Assembly: GCF_000876655.1 (NCBI RefSeq)
Contig: NZ_JYCN01000025.1
Location: forward strand, 1 to 64,000
DNA length: 64,000 nucleotides
Source: Arthrobacter sp. SPG23
GTDB lineage: Bacteria; Actinomycetota; Actinomycetes; Actinomycetales; Micrococcaceae
Direction of reading: 5' to 3'
Made by a program: the position numbers and the translations under genes. Of this stretch, positions 7,550 through 16,512 are shown one piece after another (positions within the stretch are counted from its first letter, which is position 1; every line of letters begins with the position of its first letter). The notes beneath the pieces were generated by a model. That model saw nothing but the letters and a program-made list of their open reading frames with translations, was not told where the DNA came from and did no database searches.

Positions 7550-8662
7550 TCAGTCTTCCCACTGGAGGTCGTCAACGGCGTCGAGGATGCGGTCCACGCC
7601 GGGCAAGTAGTAGTGCTCAAGTTTCGGCGCCGGGTACGGCACGTCGAAGCCGGTCACGCGGCGGATCGGTGCGGCCAGGTAGTGGAAGCAGCGTTCCTGG
7701 ACCCGGGCCACGATCTCCGAGGAAACGGACGCAAAACCGTGGGCTTCGGCGATGACCACGGCGCGGCCGGTTTTCCGGACGGAGGCGCAGACGGTCTCAT
7801 CGTCGAACGGCACGATGGAGCGGACGTCGATCACTTCCAGCGAGCGTCCTTCCTCTGCCGCTGCAGCAGCGGCGGCCAGCGCGGTCGGCACGGACGGACC
7901 GTAGGCGATCAGCGTGGCATCTGTGCCGGGGCGGGCGATGGCGGCGCGGCCTTCCGAGGACGTTCCCCGCACCGTGTTGTCGGCGTGCTCGGCGCGGAGT
8001 CCTTCCAGGTCCACCAGGTCCTTGGACCAGTAGAGCTTCTTGGGCTCCATGAACATCACGGGGTCGTCGGAGTCGATGGCTTCGCGGAGCATGCGGTAGC
8101 CGTCGGCCACGGTTGCCGGGGTGAAGACCTTCAGGCCGGCGGTGTGGGCGTAGTAGGACTCGGAGGAGTCGCAGTGGTGCTCCACTCCCCCGATGCCGCC
8201 GGCGTACGGGACGCGGATGACGATGGGCAGCTTGACCGCGCCCTTGGTCCGGTTGTGCATCTTGGCAACGTGGCTGACGATCTGCTCGAAGGCCGGGTAG
8301 GCAAAGGCATCGAACTGCATTTCGATGACGGGGCGCATGCCGTTCATTGCCATCCCCACTGCCATTCCGACAATGCCGGACTCGGCCAGCGGGGTGTCGA
8401 AGCAGCGGGACTCGCCAAAGGTCTTGGTGAGGCCATCGGTGATGCGGAAGACGCCGCCGAGCATTCCGACGTCCTCGCCGAAGACCAAAACGGAGGAGTC
8501 GGCATGCATGGCGTCGGCCATGGCGGTGTTCAGCGCCTTGGCCATCGTGATGGCCTGCGGTCCGGTTGCATCAGCAGAGGCTGCTGCCTTGGCGGCGGCG
8601 CGGGCGGTTGCCGCGCTGACGTTGCCGTTGACCTCGGAGGATGTGGTGACGGTGGGGCTCAT
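7550..8662 (-). CDS. bkdB: 2-oxoacid dehydrogenase E1 component, beta subunit
   Basis: 370 residues from the ATG at 8662, whose ATGA overlaps the E1alpha stop; the longer upstream frame is a shadow of E1alpha. It is the transketolase-like pyrimidine-binding subunit, with conserved segments VLVFGEDVGMLGGVFRITDG, ESGIVGMAVGMAMNG and the GGVEHHCDSSE region, and a transketolase C-terminal domain. With E1alpha it forms the thiamine-diphosphate decarboxylase. The N-terminus has an extra Ala-rich stretch of about 35 residues before the conserved MAKALNTAM. It is the second gene of the E1alpha-E1beta-E2 operon. Confidence 0.95.
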   Translation of the reverse strand: MSPTVTTSSEVNGNVSAATARAAAKAAASADATGPQAITMAKALNTAMADAMHADSSVLVFGEDVGMLGGVFRITDGLTKTFGESRCFDTPLAESGIVGMAVGMAMNGMRPVIEMQFDAFAYPAFEQIVSHVAKMHNRTKGAVKLPIVIRVPYAGGIGGVEHHCDSSESYYAHTAGLKVFTPATVADGYRMLREAIDSDDPVMFMEPKKLYWSKDLVDLEGLRAEHADNTVRGTSSEGRAAIARPGTDATLIAYGPSVPTALAAAAAAAEEGRSLEVIDVRSIVPFDDETVCASVRKTGRAVVIAEAHGFASVSSEIVARVQERCFHYLAAPIRRVTGFDVPYPAPKLEHYYLPGVDRILDAVDDLQWED

Positions 8663-9882
8663 TTTGCGGCCTCGTCCCGGGAGATTTCGTTGGCGAGCAT
8701 GGCGGACTGTTCCTTCAGCTGCGGGGTGGGTGTGGAGAAGACGTACCGGAAGAGGTCCTGCGGATCGACCGGGACGTCCTCGCCCAGGCCTTCGCGGAGC
8801 TGCGTGGCAACCGCCTCGGCTTTTTCCGCAATCCGGGCGGCGCCGTCGTCGTCCAGCAGACCTCGGTCCGTCAGGTAGGTCTGCATCCGCTTCAGCGGAT
8901 CCTTGGCCACCCACTGGGCCACTTCGCTGTCCTGGCGGTAGCGGGTGGCGTCATCGGCGTTGGTGTGGGCCTGCATGCGGTAGGTGTGGGCCTCCACCAG
9001 GAGGGGGCCGGAGCCTTCGCGGGCGAGCTTGACTGCGCGGCCAAGTACGGCGAGCAGTGCAACGACGTCGTTGCCGTCCACGCGTTCGCCGGCCATGCCG
9101 TAGCCCACCGCTTTATGGGCGAGCGATGGCGCCACGGACTGGTGGGCCAGCGGCACCGAGATGGCGTACTGGTTGTTCTGGACAAAGAAGATGACGGGAA
9201 GGTGGAAGACGGCCGCGAAGTTGAGGGCCTCGTGGAAGTCGCCTTCGCTGGTGGCGCCGTCTCCACACATGGCCAGGACTACGGTGTCCTCGCCGCGGAG
9301 TTTGGCGGCATGGGCAACGCCGACGGCGTGAAGCAGCTGGGTGGTGAGAGGCGTGCACTGGATACCCACCTTGTGCTTAAGGGGGTCGTAGCCGCTGTGC
9401 CAGTCGCCCCGGAAGAGGGTCATGGTCTGCACCGGGTCCACGCCGCGGGCCATCACGGCCACGGAGTCGCGGTAGGTGGGAAAGATCCAGTCGTCGTCGG
9501 CGAGGCAGAGGGCGGCCGCCACCTGGCAGGCCTCCTGGCCGTGGCTGGAAGGGTAAACAGCCATGCGGCCCTGGCGGACCAGGGCGGAGTTCTGGTCATT
9601 GACGCGGCGGCCCACCACCAGCTGTTCATAAGCAGCCATCAGTTCGGCATCGCCGGGCAGCGCGTATTCATGGCCGGGCTGGGCACCCTGCTCGGTGTGG
9701 GGGTTCAGGGTGCCGTCCTGGTCCACCATCTGGATCTGGTGGCGGGCCGGCAGCATGTAGTCCTCCACCGTGATGCCGAACTTGCGCACAGCCTCGGCTG
9801 CGGCGTCTTCGGTCACGTGGGTCTCCGCCGGCTGTTCCGGCGAGTCCTGCCCGAGGGCGGTGTGGTCCGCGGAGATCGTCAT
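8659..9882 (-). CDS. bkdA: 2-oxoacid dehydrogenase E1 component, alpha subunit
   Basis: 407 residues. The thiamine-diphosphate motif runs from MCGDGATSEGDFHEALNFA to VQNNQYAIS (the GDG...NN signature), and YPSSHGQEACQVAAALCL is also typical. It catalyses the first decarboxylation of a 2-oxoacid. Start ATG at 9882 has AAGGACGG upstream. It is first in a three-gene operon, with no E3 gene in view; dihydrolipoamide dehydrogenase must be encoded elsewhere. The divergent Lrp/AsnC regulator supports assignment to branched-chain 2-oxoacids (from Val, Leu, Ile) rather than pyruvate, but this is inference. Confidence 0.95.
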   Translation of the reverse strand: MTISADHTALGQDSPEQPAETHVTEDAAAEAVRKFGITVEDYMLPARHQIQMVDQDGTLNPHTEQGAQPGHEYALPGDAELMAAYEQLVVGRRVNDQNSALVRQGRMAVYPSSHGQEACQVAAALCLADDDWIFPTYRDSVAVMARGVDPVQTMTLFRGDWHSGYDPLKHKVGIQCTPLTTQLLHAVGVAHAAKLRGEDTVVLAMCGDGATSEGDFHEALNFAAVFHLPVIFFVQNNQYAISVPLAHQSVAPSLAHKAVGYGMAGERVDGNDVVALLAVLGRAVKLAREGSGPLLVEAHTYRMQAHTNADDATRYRQDSEVAQWVAKDPLKRMQTYLTDRGLLDDDGAARIAEKAEAVATQLREGLGEDVPVDPQDLFRYVFSTPTPQLKEQSAMLANEISRDEAAK

Positions 9883-10041
9883 TGGTCCGTCCTTCTGTAG
9901 CCACTATTCGCTTCCAGTATGGTCCTGAAGGAAGTTTCGTATCCAGCCCCGGCCGGAATCGTGGAGAAGTTTGGATTTCTGCCATAGTCTGAAAGACGAA
10001 TCGTAAGTGTGGGCCGCGTTACCCGTAGGAGTTGTGGACAA
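9883..10041. promoter_or_regulatory. Divergent control region of the bkd operon and AsnC regulator
   Basis: A 159-bp intergenic stretch between divergent genes, AT-richer than its flanks. It contains GAAGTTTCGTAT and AAAGACGAATCGTAAG, loosely inverted ACGAA-type elements that could be sites for the Lrp/AsnC protein. No single operator can be defined by eye. Confidence 0.5.
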
Positions 10042-10506
10042 ATGGCGGAAACAGAAGCGGAGCAGGTGCCGGTGCCGCTGGATGACGTGGACCGGAACAT
10101 CATTGCGGAGCTGACCCGGGACGGGCGGATGTCCGTCACGCAGGTGGCCGAGAACGTCCACATCTCACGGGCGCACGCGTATACGCGGATCGCCAGGCTG
10201 ACCGGCGAGGGCGTGCTGACCAAGTTCACGGCGCTGGTTGACCCTATTAAGGCGGGGCTCAAATCATCCGCCTACGTGACGCTGAAAGTGCGGCAGCATT
10301 CGTGGCGCGAACTTCGGGAACTGCTGCGGGCGATTCCGGAGGTGCACCACATCGCCCTGGTGGGCGGGGACTTTGACGTCATACTGCTGGTGCGGGCCGT
10401 GGACAACGTGGACCTGCGGCGGGTGATCTTCGACCAGCTGCAGTCCATGCCGGGCGTGCTGGATACGCAAACGTTTTTGGTGTTTGAGGACGTTGATACG
10501 CGTTAG
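10042..10506 (+). CDS. bkdR: Lrp/AsnC family transcriptional regulator
   Basis: 154 residues from the ATG at 10042, preceded by AGGAG. An upstream in-frame start at 10009 would add 11 residues and has no ribosome site. The N-terminal helix-turn-helix is preceded by LDDVDRNIIAELTRDGRMS. The C-terminal RAM/ligand-binding domain has HHIALVGGDFDVILLV and ends with TFLVFEDV. The size is normal for the family. It is divergent from the E1alpha-E1beta-E2 operon and so probably controls it in response to branched-chain amino or keto acids. The name bkdR rests on context only. Confidence 0.9.
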   Translation: MAETEAEQVPVPLDDVDRNIIAELTRDGRMSVTQVAENVHISRAHAYTRIARLTGEGVLTKFTALVDPIKAGLKSSAYVTLKVRQHSWRELRELLRAIPEVHHIALVGGDFDVILLVRAVDNVDLRRVIFDQLQSMPGVLDTQTFLVFEDVDTR

Positions 10507-11278
10507 GGACACTGCCCTTAAGGACGTGCCTCCGGCCCGCTCCAACTCCCGAGCGGCCTCCAGGACGAGCGGACAACGTTGGCCTCCCACATTCTCCCGA
10601 GCGGCCTAAAGGCGTTTCCACGAGGGACGACTCGTAATCCAGCAGCATGGGCAGGGGCGCCGTCGGCGGTACCCGGCAAGCGGTGCGCCCAGTGACGGGA
10701 CGGGGGGAACGGGCCGGGGATTGCCATGAAACCGGGCGGCGCGGCGGTCCGTAAGCAGCACCCCCTATGACAGGCCCTAAAAACAGCGCCAGGACAATAG
10801 GGCCGGCAGCCCAGAAGGTATCGAGCCCTAGGCCGTGCGTGGACGGTTCTTTGAATCGGAAAGGGCATCACCGGGCGAGCCCCGGCACCGGGCCGTTCCA
10901 GCCTGCACCGGTCAGCAGGAACCTGAAGCCGGGGGTCAAGTTTGGCCGAAGGTTCGCCCGCGGGTGAGGTCAAAATCTGAGCAGAAGTGAGTTCAAGGGT
11001 TCGGTTCGTTTTCTGCCCGAAATGTGTCCCCGGTGCCCAAATGTCAAATTCGGGCAAGCGTAAACTTTGCCTGCATCCATGGTGGTCAGTTCAACGAGCA
11101 TTTGCGGCGCACCCGGGTAGGTAGCTCAAGGCGCCCTTGTCAGATGCGTGATCTTCGCGCCTGTTGGGACTGAACGGCTTAACTTTTATGTTAGTTAGTC
11201 GCTCCACTACTTAGTCCCTTTCCAGTCACCTGAGAGCCAAATTTGAGTACCACACGTACCTAAGGAGTACTTGCTAGC
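10507..11278. other. Long spacer, no gene recognised
   Basis: About 770 bp between the AsnC gene and the motif upstream of the first Tat protein. A minus-strand frame of 179 residues (10518-11057) has Arg/Pro/Cys-rich random composition and is not accepted. CTCCCGAGCGGCCT occurs twice, near 10546 and 10592. The right part (11150-11278) becomes AT-rich, as expected for a promoter. Confidence 0.55.
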
Positions 11279-11306
11279 CAATAAGACGCGTAACCTCCAC
11301 GGTGGT
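11279..11306 (+). promoter_or_regulatory. Upstream motif shared with the second Tat protein gene
   Basis: The stretch reads AATAAGACGCGTA, then CCTCCACGGTGG, and ends 31 bases before the ATG at 11338. A close copy (AATAAACGCGTA, then CACCACGGTG) lies upstream of the gene at 14895. The pattern ACGCGTA-C-CCACGGTG is shared although the surrounding DNA is not, so a common operator or promoter element is likely. Confidence 0.5.
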
Positions 11307-11337
11307 TGGGCAACTTATGACCCAATAGTTTCTAAAC

Positions 11338-12885
11338 ATGACTAAAGTGATTGGTGTTGGGGATCAGCCGGAATCAGAAATCGATTCCGGCGTAAAGCGC
11401 CGAGGCCTTCTCCGACTGGGAACCCTGATAGGTACGCTGACTGGTGCTTCCGCAATTTCGGCTATCGGCGCAGAGGGTGCCCAAGCTGCCCCAGGCGATA
11501 AGACCCCGCCGACCCAATATATTCCCGTTGCGGAAAAGGGGGCGCCGCTGGGCGTCGCAACCTTAGATGCGAATGCAAAGATACCTTCCACCCAACTTCC
11601 TGACATTTCTGCCATCTATGCGCGACTAGCGCGCAACCCAAACACGTTCCCTGCGGGGACATTTATCGAACGTGCATTCGGCGGCCGGCAGATAATCGGT
11701 ATTGACGGCACTAACAGTCGGTACTTACTCATCAATTCCTATACCCTGTGGGAGTTGATGTCCCCTAGTTTTGCCGCATTGCAGAAGAATCGAGGGATGC
11801 CGAGTGGTGTGGGTCAGAGCAATATGGGAAACGCAAAAATAATTTGGTTCAAAGGGACGTATTACCTCTCCGCGCTGTCTTCCGGCCGTGCATCGATCTG
11901 GCGCGTATCCGATCCGAACCCCGTCAACGGGGAATCGTGGTCATGGTCCGCCATCTTGAAGCAGGGAGTCAGCGGATCCACCGTGATGGGACCGGCATTC
12001 AACACAGATGGCGAGTACCTTTACTGGGGCGAATATGGCTCTCCAACAGGAGGTCCGAGCCTGTACCGCAGTATAGACGGCACGACGTGGGAAACCTGCC
12101 TCACCGTACCGAACCCCACCAACCACTGCCACGGAATCAACGCCGACCCATACCAGCCCGGACACGTGTACGCCACTTTCGGCGATGCATCGCAACTGAA
12201 GCACATGCGGTCTACAAACTATGGCGCGCCCGGCAGTTGGTCTGAACTGCCAAACTCAAGTTCCGTTACCTGGCAGGCTGTACAGATCAGCTTTACGAAG
12301 GATCATGTTTACTACGGATCGGACTCTAACCTGGCGGGGTGGACCGCGTTCCGATGGGACAAGGCAAACAACCGCATGGAATCTCTCAGTCATGATTGGC
12401 ATTACATGAGGGCCGTTCCCGGCGGACGGGCGGGCCGGTTCATTGCAGACCTGGCATTCACGGACGGGTCAATTACGATGACCTCCAACAGCGCTAATTT
12501 CACCTTGGCAGACGTGGGGGCAGTAATCCGCGGTGCGCATTCGGCGATAGTAGATAACACCTACATAGTGGCGGTTGCGAACGCCACGACAGTGACGGTA
12601 TCAACTCCGGCCGTGGCAGAGTCGGGGACAACCACCGCAACCGTCACGGGGGATATGTTCTACGGGGCGGCGTTTTACGGGGCGATAGACCCCGGAACAA
12701 ACATCTACTACTGCGTAGCAAATGATGGTTCCGCAGTAGGCAATACCCCAGGTCTGTTTGCAATCACTCCCGATGGGCGTCTGCACCTGCTCAAGGTCCT
12801 ACCCGCCAAGTTTGAAGGTGATCTACACATTGCTAACGGTTACGGATGGTACGGCCAATTTAAATGGCCTCTGTTGAGCGCCTGA
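11338..12885 (+). CDS. Tat-exported beta-propeller-like surface protein
   Basis: 515 residues. The N-terminus has a twin-arginine leader (KRRGLLRLG, then hydrophobic TLTGASAISAIGAEGAQA). A short module YIPVAEKGAPLGVATLD...KIPSTQLPD follows, shared with the protein at 14895 and reminiscent of phage tail-fibre linkers. The body (residues ~110-510) has many Trp/Tyr/Gly-rich blades (YLYWGEYGSPTGGPSLYRS, LYRSIDGTTWE) like sialidase/BNR-type propellers. I cannot identify a full catalytic set, so glycan binding or hydrolysis is only a guess. Base composition is somewhat AT-richer than neighbouring housekeeping genes. Probable role: cell-surface or polysaccharide-associated protein. Confidence 0.75.
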   Translation: MTKVIGVGDQPESEIDSGVKRRGLLRLGTLIGTLTGASAISAIGAEGAQAAPGDKTPPTQYIPVAEKGAPLGVATLDANAKIPSTQLPDISAIYARLARNPNTFPAGTFIERAFGGRQIIGIDGTNSRYLLINSYTLWELMSPSFAALQKNRGMPSGVGQSNMGNAKIIWFKGTYYLSALSSGRASIWRVSDPNPVNGESWSWSAILKQGVSGSTVMGPAFNTDGEYLYWGEYGSPTGGPSLYRSIDGTTWETCLTVPNPTNHCHGINADPYQPGHVYATFGDASQLKHMRSTNYGAPGSWSELPNSSSVTWQAVQISFTKDHVYYGSDSNLAGWTAFRWDKANNRMESLSHDWHYMRAVPGGRAGRFIADLAFTDGSITMTSNSANFTLADVGAVIRGAHSAIVDNTYIVAVANATTVTVSTPAVAESGTTTATVTGDMFYGAAFYGAIDPGTNIYYCVANDGSAVGNTPGLFAITPDGRLHLLKVLPAKFEGDLHIANGYGWYGQFKWPLLSA

Positions 12886-13610
12886 CCGATATCTCCGAAC
12901 GGGCCATTATCGCCGGGCCGGTCCTGGAGCGCCGGCTTTACGTAATTCTGTGCCTCCTGCCGGGACGTCGGCGCGGAGGGACCGGAACCCCGGCGGTGGT
13001 TTCCTCTACCGGACGGGCAGGTGCCAACGAAAGGGTACGAGGGCCGGGTCGTGTGTTTCATACGGGCTTCCGTGGGATGCGATCGACGGTGCCCTTGGCC
13101 TGTCGGCACATCGGGGATCCAATGGCAGTAACTCCTCCAGGTCGTCAAGTTGTTGCGGTTTGGGCGTAGAGGGCGTTCAAAGCGCGGTGGGAGATGGAAG
13201 GCAAGGTAGCGTTTGAGGCAGCGACTAATCTCTCAGTTCGTGCGGCCTTCTGCTGGTTGACGCTCGCAACACGGCGCGGATTCCGGCACGCTGCCACGGG
13301 CTTCGCGGGGCTGACCGACACGGCAGCGTGGCATCTTTCTCCGCTAAGTCCCTCGCGCTGGATGCCATCACGTAAAGCCTACGCATGGAACTCGTTTCGG
13401 GCACGCGCATCGCACCTCCACCCAGGCCCTCATCGGCTGGGCGGGAGGATTTGGCCGGGCGCTCCCGATAGAACTGCGGAGAAGGCGAGTGTCTAGCGGG
13501 GACTTTACCGATGTCCTCATGTCCGCAGCCCGGGCAACCAGCAGGGCCGGAAGTGACGATAGCGAGCGAGTCGGCGTGCGACGCCCCATATGGAGGATCA
13601 CCGCAGCCTG
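12886..13610. other. Spacer without a recognisable gene
   Basis: About 725 bp between the propeller-like protein and the convergent acyltransferase. Frames on both strands up to about 100 codons have Arg/Ser/Cys-rich shadow-like composition and no family resemblance. It could hold a decayed gene, but I cannot name one. Confidence 0.5.
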
Positions 13611-14687
13611 CTAGCTGGCCAACTTTGCGGGCGCTTCTAGGAGCCATTTGGCGCGTACAAACAGAAGTAGCCTGTGGGCTCCGAGGCACGCGGCAACTAC
13701 GGTTACAGTGGCGATGCCTGGGTACGCTGCTCCAAGCGCTGTGCCGTTGACTGCAGCCCCATAAGAATCGCCCATGACGCCGAGTGCAAGGGCGTTCAGA
13801 AGGGCGATAAACAGCGCCTGCATCAGGAATATCGACAAGGCTCGCTGCCCCACGGCAGCGAACGGACGCCGCAGCACCTGCCACCGCGTGGCGACGGTTG
13901 CCAACTGCACGGCGAAGACAATAGCAATCAAACCGGCGACAAGGTCAGCGCCGAACCAGTGTACAAAGTCGGGCGCCGCCAACAGTCCAGCCGTGGTAGC
14001 TAGGAAGGCCGCGCCCGCTACTGTCAGAGTCTTCCAAGACGTGGCATCCGATATCGATCGGAGCAACCATGGGCCGTAGGCGCCGGCCATGAAATACACA
14101 AGGTTCTTCAGGATGGACTGCCACATTCCGAAAGAGTCAGGCAGCACGATAGAAGACCCGACCACGCAAAGTGCTGCGGCAGCCGCAAGCACCGGCCACC
14201 TGTTCATGTTCCGGAGAGCCTTGGTTAGTGCGAAGTACATGGCTAGCGCCCATAGATACCAGAGCGCAGTATGCGGGGCGACGAGCTGCAGCAGCGCATC
14301 GCCCACTCCATGGACAGCCTCTGGCATGTCAGGAAGCGGTGCGTAGAACAACGCGTAGATCGAGAGCCACACCACGTAGAGGAAAGCGCCGTTCACAAGC
14401 CGGCGCTTGCCACCCTGCTGCCAGGGCCTCATGACGGCGCCGTGGGCGAGCATCCCGGAGATCGCGAAAAACAGAGGCATCCGAATAGTCCCGGAAACTG
14501 CAATGAATGCGTCCCATGCTGGGCGGCCCGGGAACTGCCACCCCAAGAACAGGTAGTGCCACTCCCGCACGTGCAGGAGTACAACCAGGATTGTTGCAGC
14601 ACCGCGAGCAACATCCGCCCAGGCCTCATGCCCCGTCGTGCGTTTGATTGGCGCGGTTCGCCCGCTCTGCATGCCAATTAAGTTCAT
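13611..14687 (-). CDS. Membrane acyltransferase (acyltransferase 3-like)
   Basis: 358 residues from the ATG at 14687, preceded by GGGGGTG; an upstream ATG at 14732 lacks a ribosome site. The protein has about ten hydrophobic helices. An early segment WADVARGAATILVVLLHV contains the His usually needed by this family, and an FFAISGMLAHGAVMRPW loop follows. Such enzymes move acyl groups (often acetyl or succinyl) across the membrane onto polysaccharides or lipids. It lies between two Tat-exported proteins, next to an SGNH hydrolase and the exopolysaccharide locus, which suggests surface polymer modification. The substrate is unknown. Confidence 0.85.
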   Translation of the reverse strand: MNLIGMQSGRTAPIKRTTGHEAWADVARGAATILVVLLHVREWHYLFLGWQFPGRPAWDAFIAVSGTIRMPLFFAISGMLAHGAVMRPWQQGGKRRLVNGAFLYVVWLSIYALFYAPLPDMPEAVHGVGDALLQLVAPHTALWYLWALAMYFALTKALRNMNRWPVLAAAAALCVVGSSIVLPDSFGMWQSILKNLVYFMAGAYGPWLLRSISDATSWKTLTVAGAAFLATTAGLLAAPDFVHWFGADLVAGLIAIVFAVQLATVATRWQVLRRPFAAVGQRALSIFLMQALFIALLNALALGVMGDSYGAAVNGTALGAAYPGIATVTVVAACLGAHRLLLFVRAKWLLEAPAKLAS

Positions 14688-14807
14688 CTCAACACCCCCA
14701 GTTTGCCGGATCGGCTTCAACTTAAAGAACATCAGTAACAGGAGTTACACGCAAGTCACATCCCTGCGGCAAGAGTAGAGCCCGCCCACGCAGGTATTGG
14801 TGACTCA

Positions 14808-14831
14808 AATAAACGCGTAGTCACCACGGTG
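14808..14831 (+). promoter_or_regulatory. Copy of the Tat-protein upstream motif
   Basis: AATAAACGCGTAGTCACCACGGTG, matching the element at 11279-11306. Here it ends 63 bases before the ATG at 14895. Only this block of the two upstream regions is clearly conserved. Confidence 0.5.
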
Positions 14832-14894
14832 TTTAGATTTGCCCAAAGTTAATACCTTCTAGAGAAGACAGTTCGGGAGAATTGAGAGGCTCAC

Positions 14895-16502
14895 ATGTTG
14901 ACTCTAGGAACAGCGGACACGGGTGGCGAGATAGAACGCCGCGGGCTGCTCAGGATTGGGGCACTGGTAACTGCGTTGACCGGCGCCTCTGCTATTTCCA
15001 TTGCCGGAGCGCCGGCCGCCGAAGCGGAAACCAGCGATGCCCTTGCGGCCGCCACGTACGTTCCCAAAGCGGAAAAGGGTCAGGCGTTCGGCGTGGCAAC
15101 ATTGGACGACCACGCCAAGGTGCCATCGGCCCAACTACCTGACCTGTCAGCAACGTACGAAGTGAAAGAAAACGCAGCCGTAGGCCTACTGTTCGCTGGC
15201 CTCGCCTCGAGCAGCGTGACCGCGTGCAACATCGTGTTCACCGGATCCTCCACCACGGCCGGCAACAACGCCACGGCGGAGAGCCGCCGATACGTCAACA
15301 TCCTGACGGCCGCGATCCAAGCCGCGTTCCCAGCCCCTGGGGGCACTGAGGCCGGCGTCGTCGTGCACACCGAAGCGCTCTGGGGCACGCCTAGCGCGGC
15401 ACCCGGTGTTCACTCATACAACGGCGCGCAAGGGGGCACCTCTAGCGAAACCTACATGAGCGACACCGAAGCTGAACGCATCATGAGCCTTTCCCCTGCC
15501 ATGGTTCTGCACATGATCGGTTCAAACGACTACGCGTCCAACCTTCCACCCACCACGTACAAAGCAGCCGTGTTGGGGCGTGTGAGCAAGCTCGCCGCAC
15601 TTTCCGAGAAGCCCTTCGTGCAAATCCTGGTGCACTCATATCACCGGTTTGATGTGACGGGCACGTACCTATGGAGCGACTACGGGGATGCGCTACGGGA
15701 CATCGCCGCCACGTCAGAGAACATAATGTTCGTGGACCTTTCCGGCTTTTACACGGCAGCCAACATTCCGGGCGATGATCCGTACGGACTAATCGACACT
15801 GACCTCGTCCACCAGACCGACTCTGGCCACCGCATGATGGCTGACCTCCTCACGCGGGCCCTGCGCATACCCCCAGCCAAGATGGCAACGAGCGCAGCCG
15901 TCCCCATGGCCGTTCCCACGGTCGTCAATTCACGCATCACTTCTGATACGTTTTCCGGTCCAGACGAAGCCGACATCGGCGGCCGCGCCGCAGACGCAAT
16001 GCTGGGCGGAGCCACTAGAACCTGGGCCAAAGACGGCGCCAACCAAGTCGCAGTTGTAGCCAACGCAATCGCGAGGGGAGCTGGGCCGCTGAGCAATTTC
16101 TCGGTCAACATCCCGGAGCAGACGATGAACATGGAGATCAGCTTCACACTTACATCCGTACCCGTGGGTGACAACCTGCTCGTGGACATCCACCGCCAAC
16201 GCCCGACAGTGGCCGGCTCGCCGGACACGTACCGGATGGTCGTGGGAATAGGCGGGGCATTATCTATTGCCAGGCGCCTTAGCGGGGCACAGACAACGTT
16301 GGCCACCGGCGCCACAGCCGCTGCTCAAGACCGGGTGGCTTTCAGGTGCTACAAGGGCTCATTGGAAGTCCGCAAGAACGGTGTCCTCGTCCTAGTTGCC
16401 ACCGATACTGCCATCCAGACGATCGGTCATGTCGGTATCAGCGGGACCACCGCCCTCCGCACTTTCGGTCTGGACGACCTGGCCGTCGACGCCGTCACGT
16501 GA
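14895..16502 (+). CDS. Tat-exported SGNH/GDSL-type hydrolase with C-terminal lectin-like domain
   Basis: 535 residues. A twin-arginine leader (IERRGLLRIG, then TALTGASAIS) and the module YVPKAEKGQAFGVATLD...KVPSAQLPDLSATY are shared with the protein at 11338. The SGNH catalytic blocks follow: NIVFTGSSTTAGNNA (nucleophile Ser block), MIGSNDYASN (Asn block) and TDLVHQTDSGH (Asp-His block). The C-terminal 180 residues look like a concanavalin/LamG-type beta sandwich. It is an extracellular esterase, plausibly deacetylating surface polysaccharide. It is flanked by two membrane acyltransferases, a natural pair for acyl turnover. The start ATG is preceded by GAGAGG. Confidence 0.85.
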   Translation: MLTLGTADTGGEIERRGLLRIGALVTALTGASAISIAGAPAAEAETSDALAAATYVPKAEKGQAFGVATLDDHAKVPSAQLPDLSATYEVKENAAVGLLFAGLASSSVTACNIVFTGSSTTAGNNATAESRRYVNILTAAIQAAFPAPGGTEAGVVVHTEALWGTPSAAPGVHSYNGAQGGTSSETYMSDTEAERIMSLSPAMVLHMIGSNDYASNLPPTTYKAAVLGRVSKLAALSEKPFVQILVHSYHRFDVTGTYLWSDYGDALRDIAATSENIMFVDLSGFYTAANIPGDDPYGLIDTDLVHQTDSGHRMMADLLTRALRIPPAKMATSAAVPMAVPTVVNSRITSDTFSGPDEADIGGRAADAMLGGATRTWAKDGANQVAVVANAIARGAGPLSNFSVNIPEQTMNMEISFTLTSVPVGDNLLVDIHRQRPTVAGSPDTYRMVVGIGGALSIARRLSGAQTTLATGATAAAQDRVAFRCYKGSLEVRKNGVLVLVATDTAIQTIGHVGISGTTALRTFGLDDLAVDAVT

Positions 16503-16512
16503 TATCTGGCGT

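Noticed and set aside
7613..8878. 421-codon plus-strand frame
   Set aside because: Antisense shadow of the E1beta gene; very Gly/Val/His-rich.
10518..11057. 179-codon minus-strand frame in the spacer
   Set aside because: Arg/Pro/Cys-rich random composition, no domain, no ribosome site.
12864..13496. Overlapping small frames after the propeller-like protein
   Set aside because: Shadow-like composition on both strands; no family resemblance or ribosome sites.
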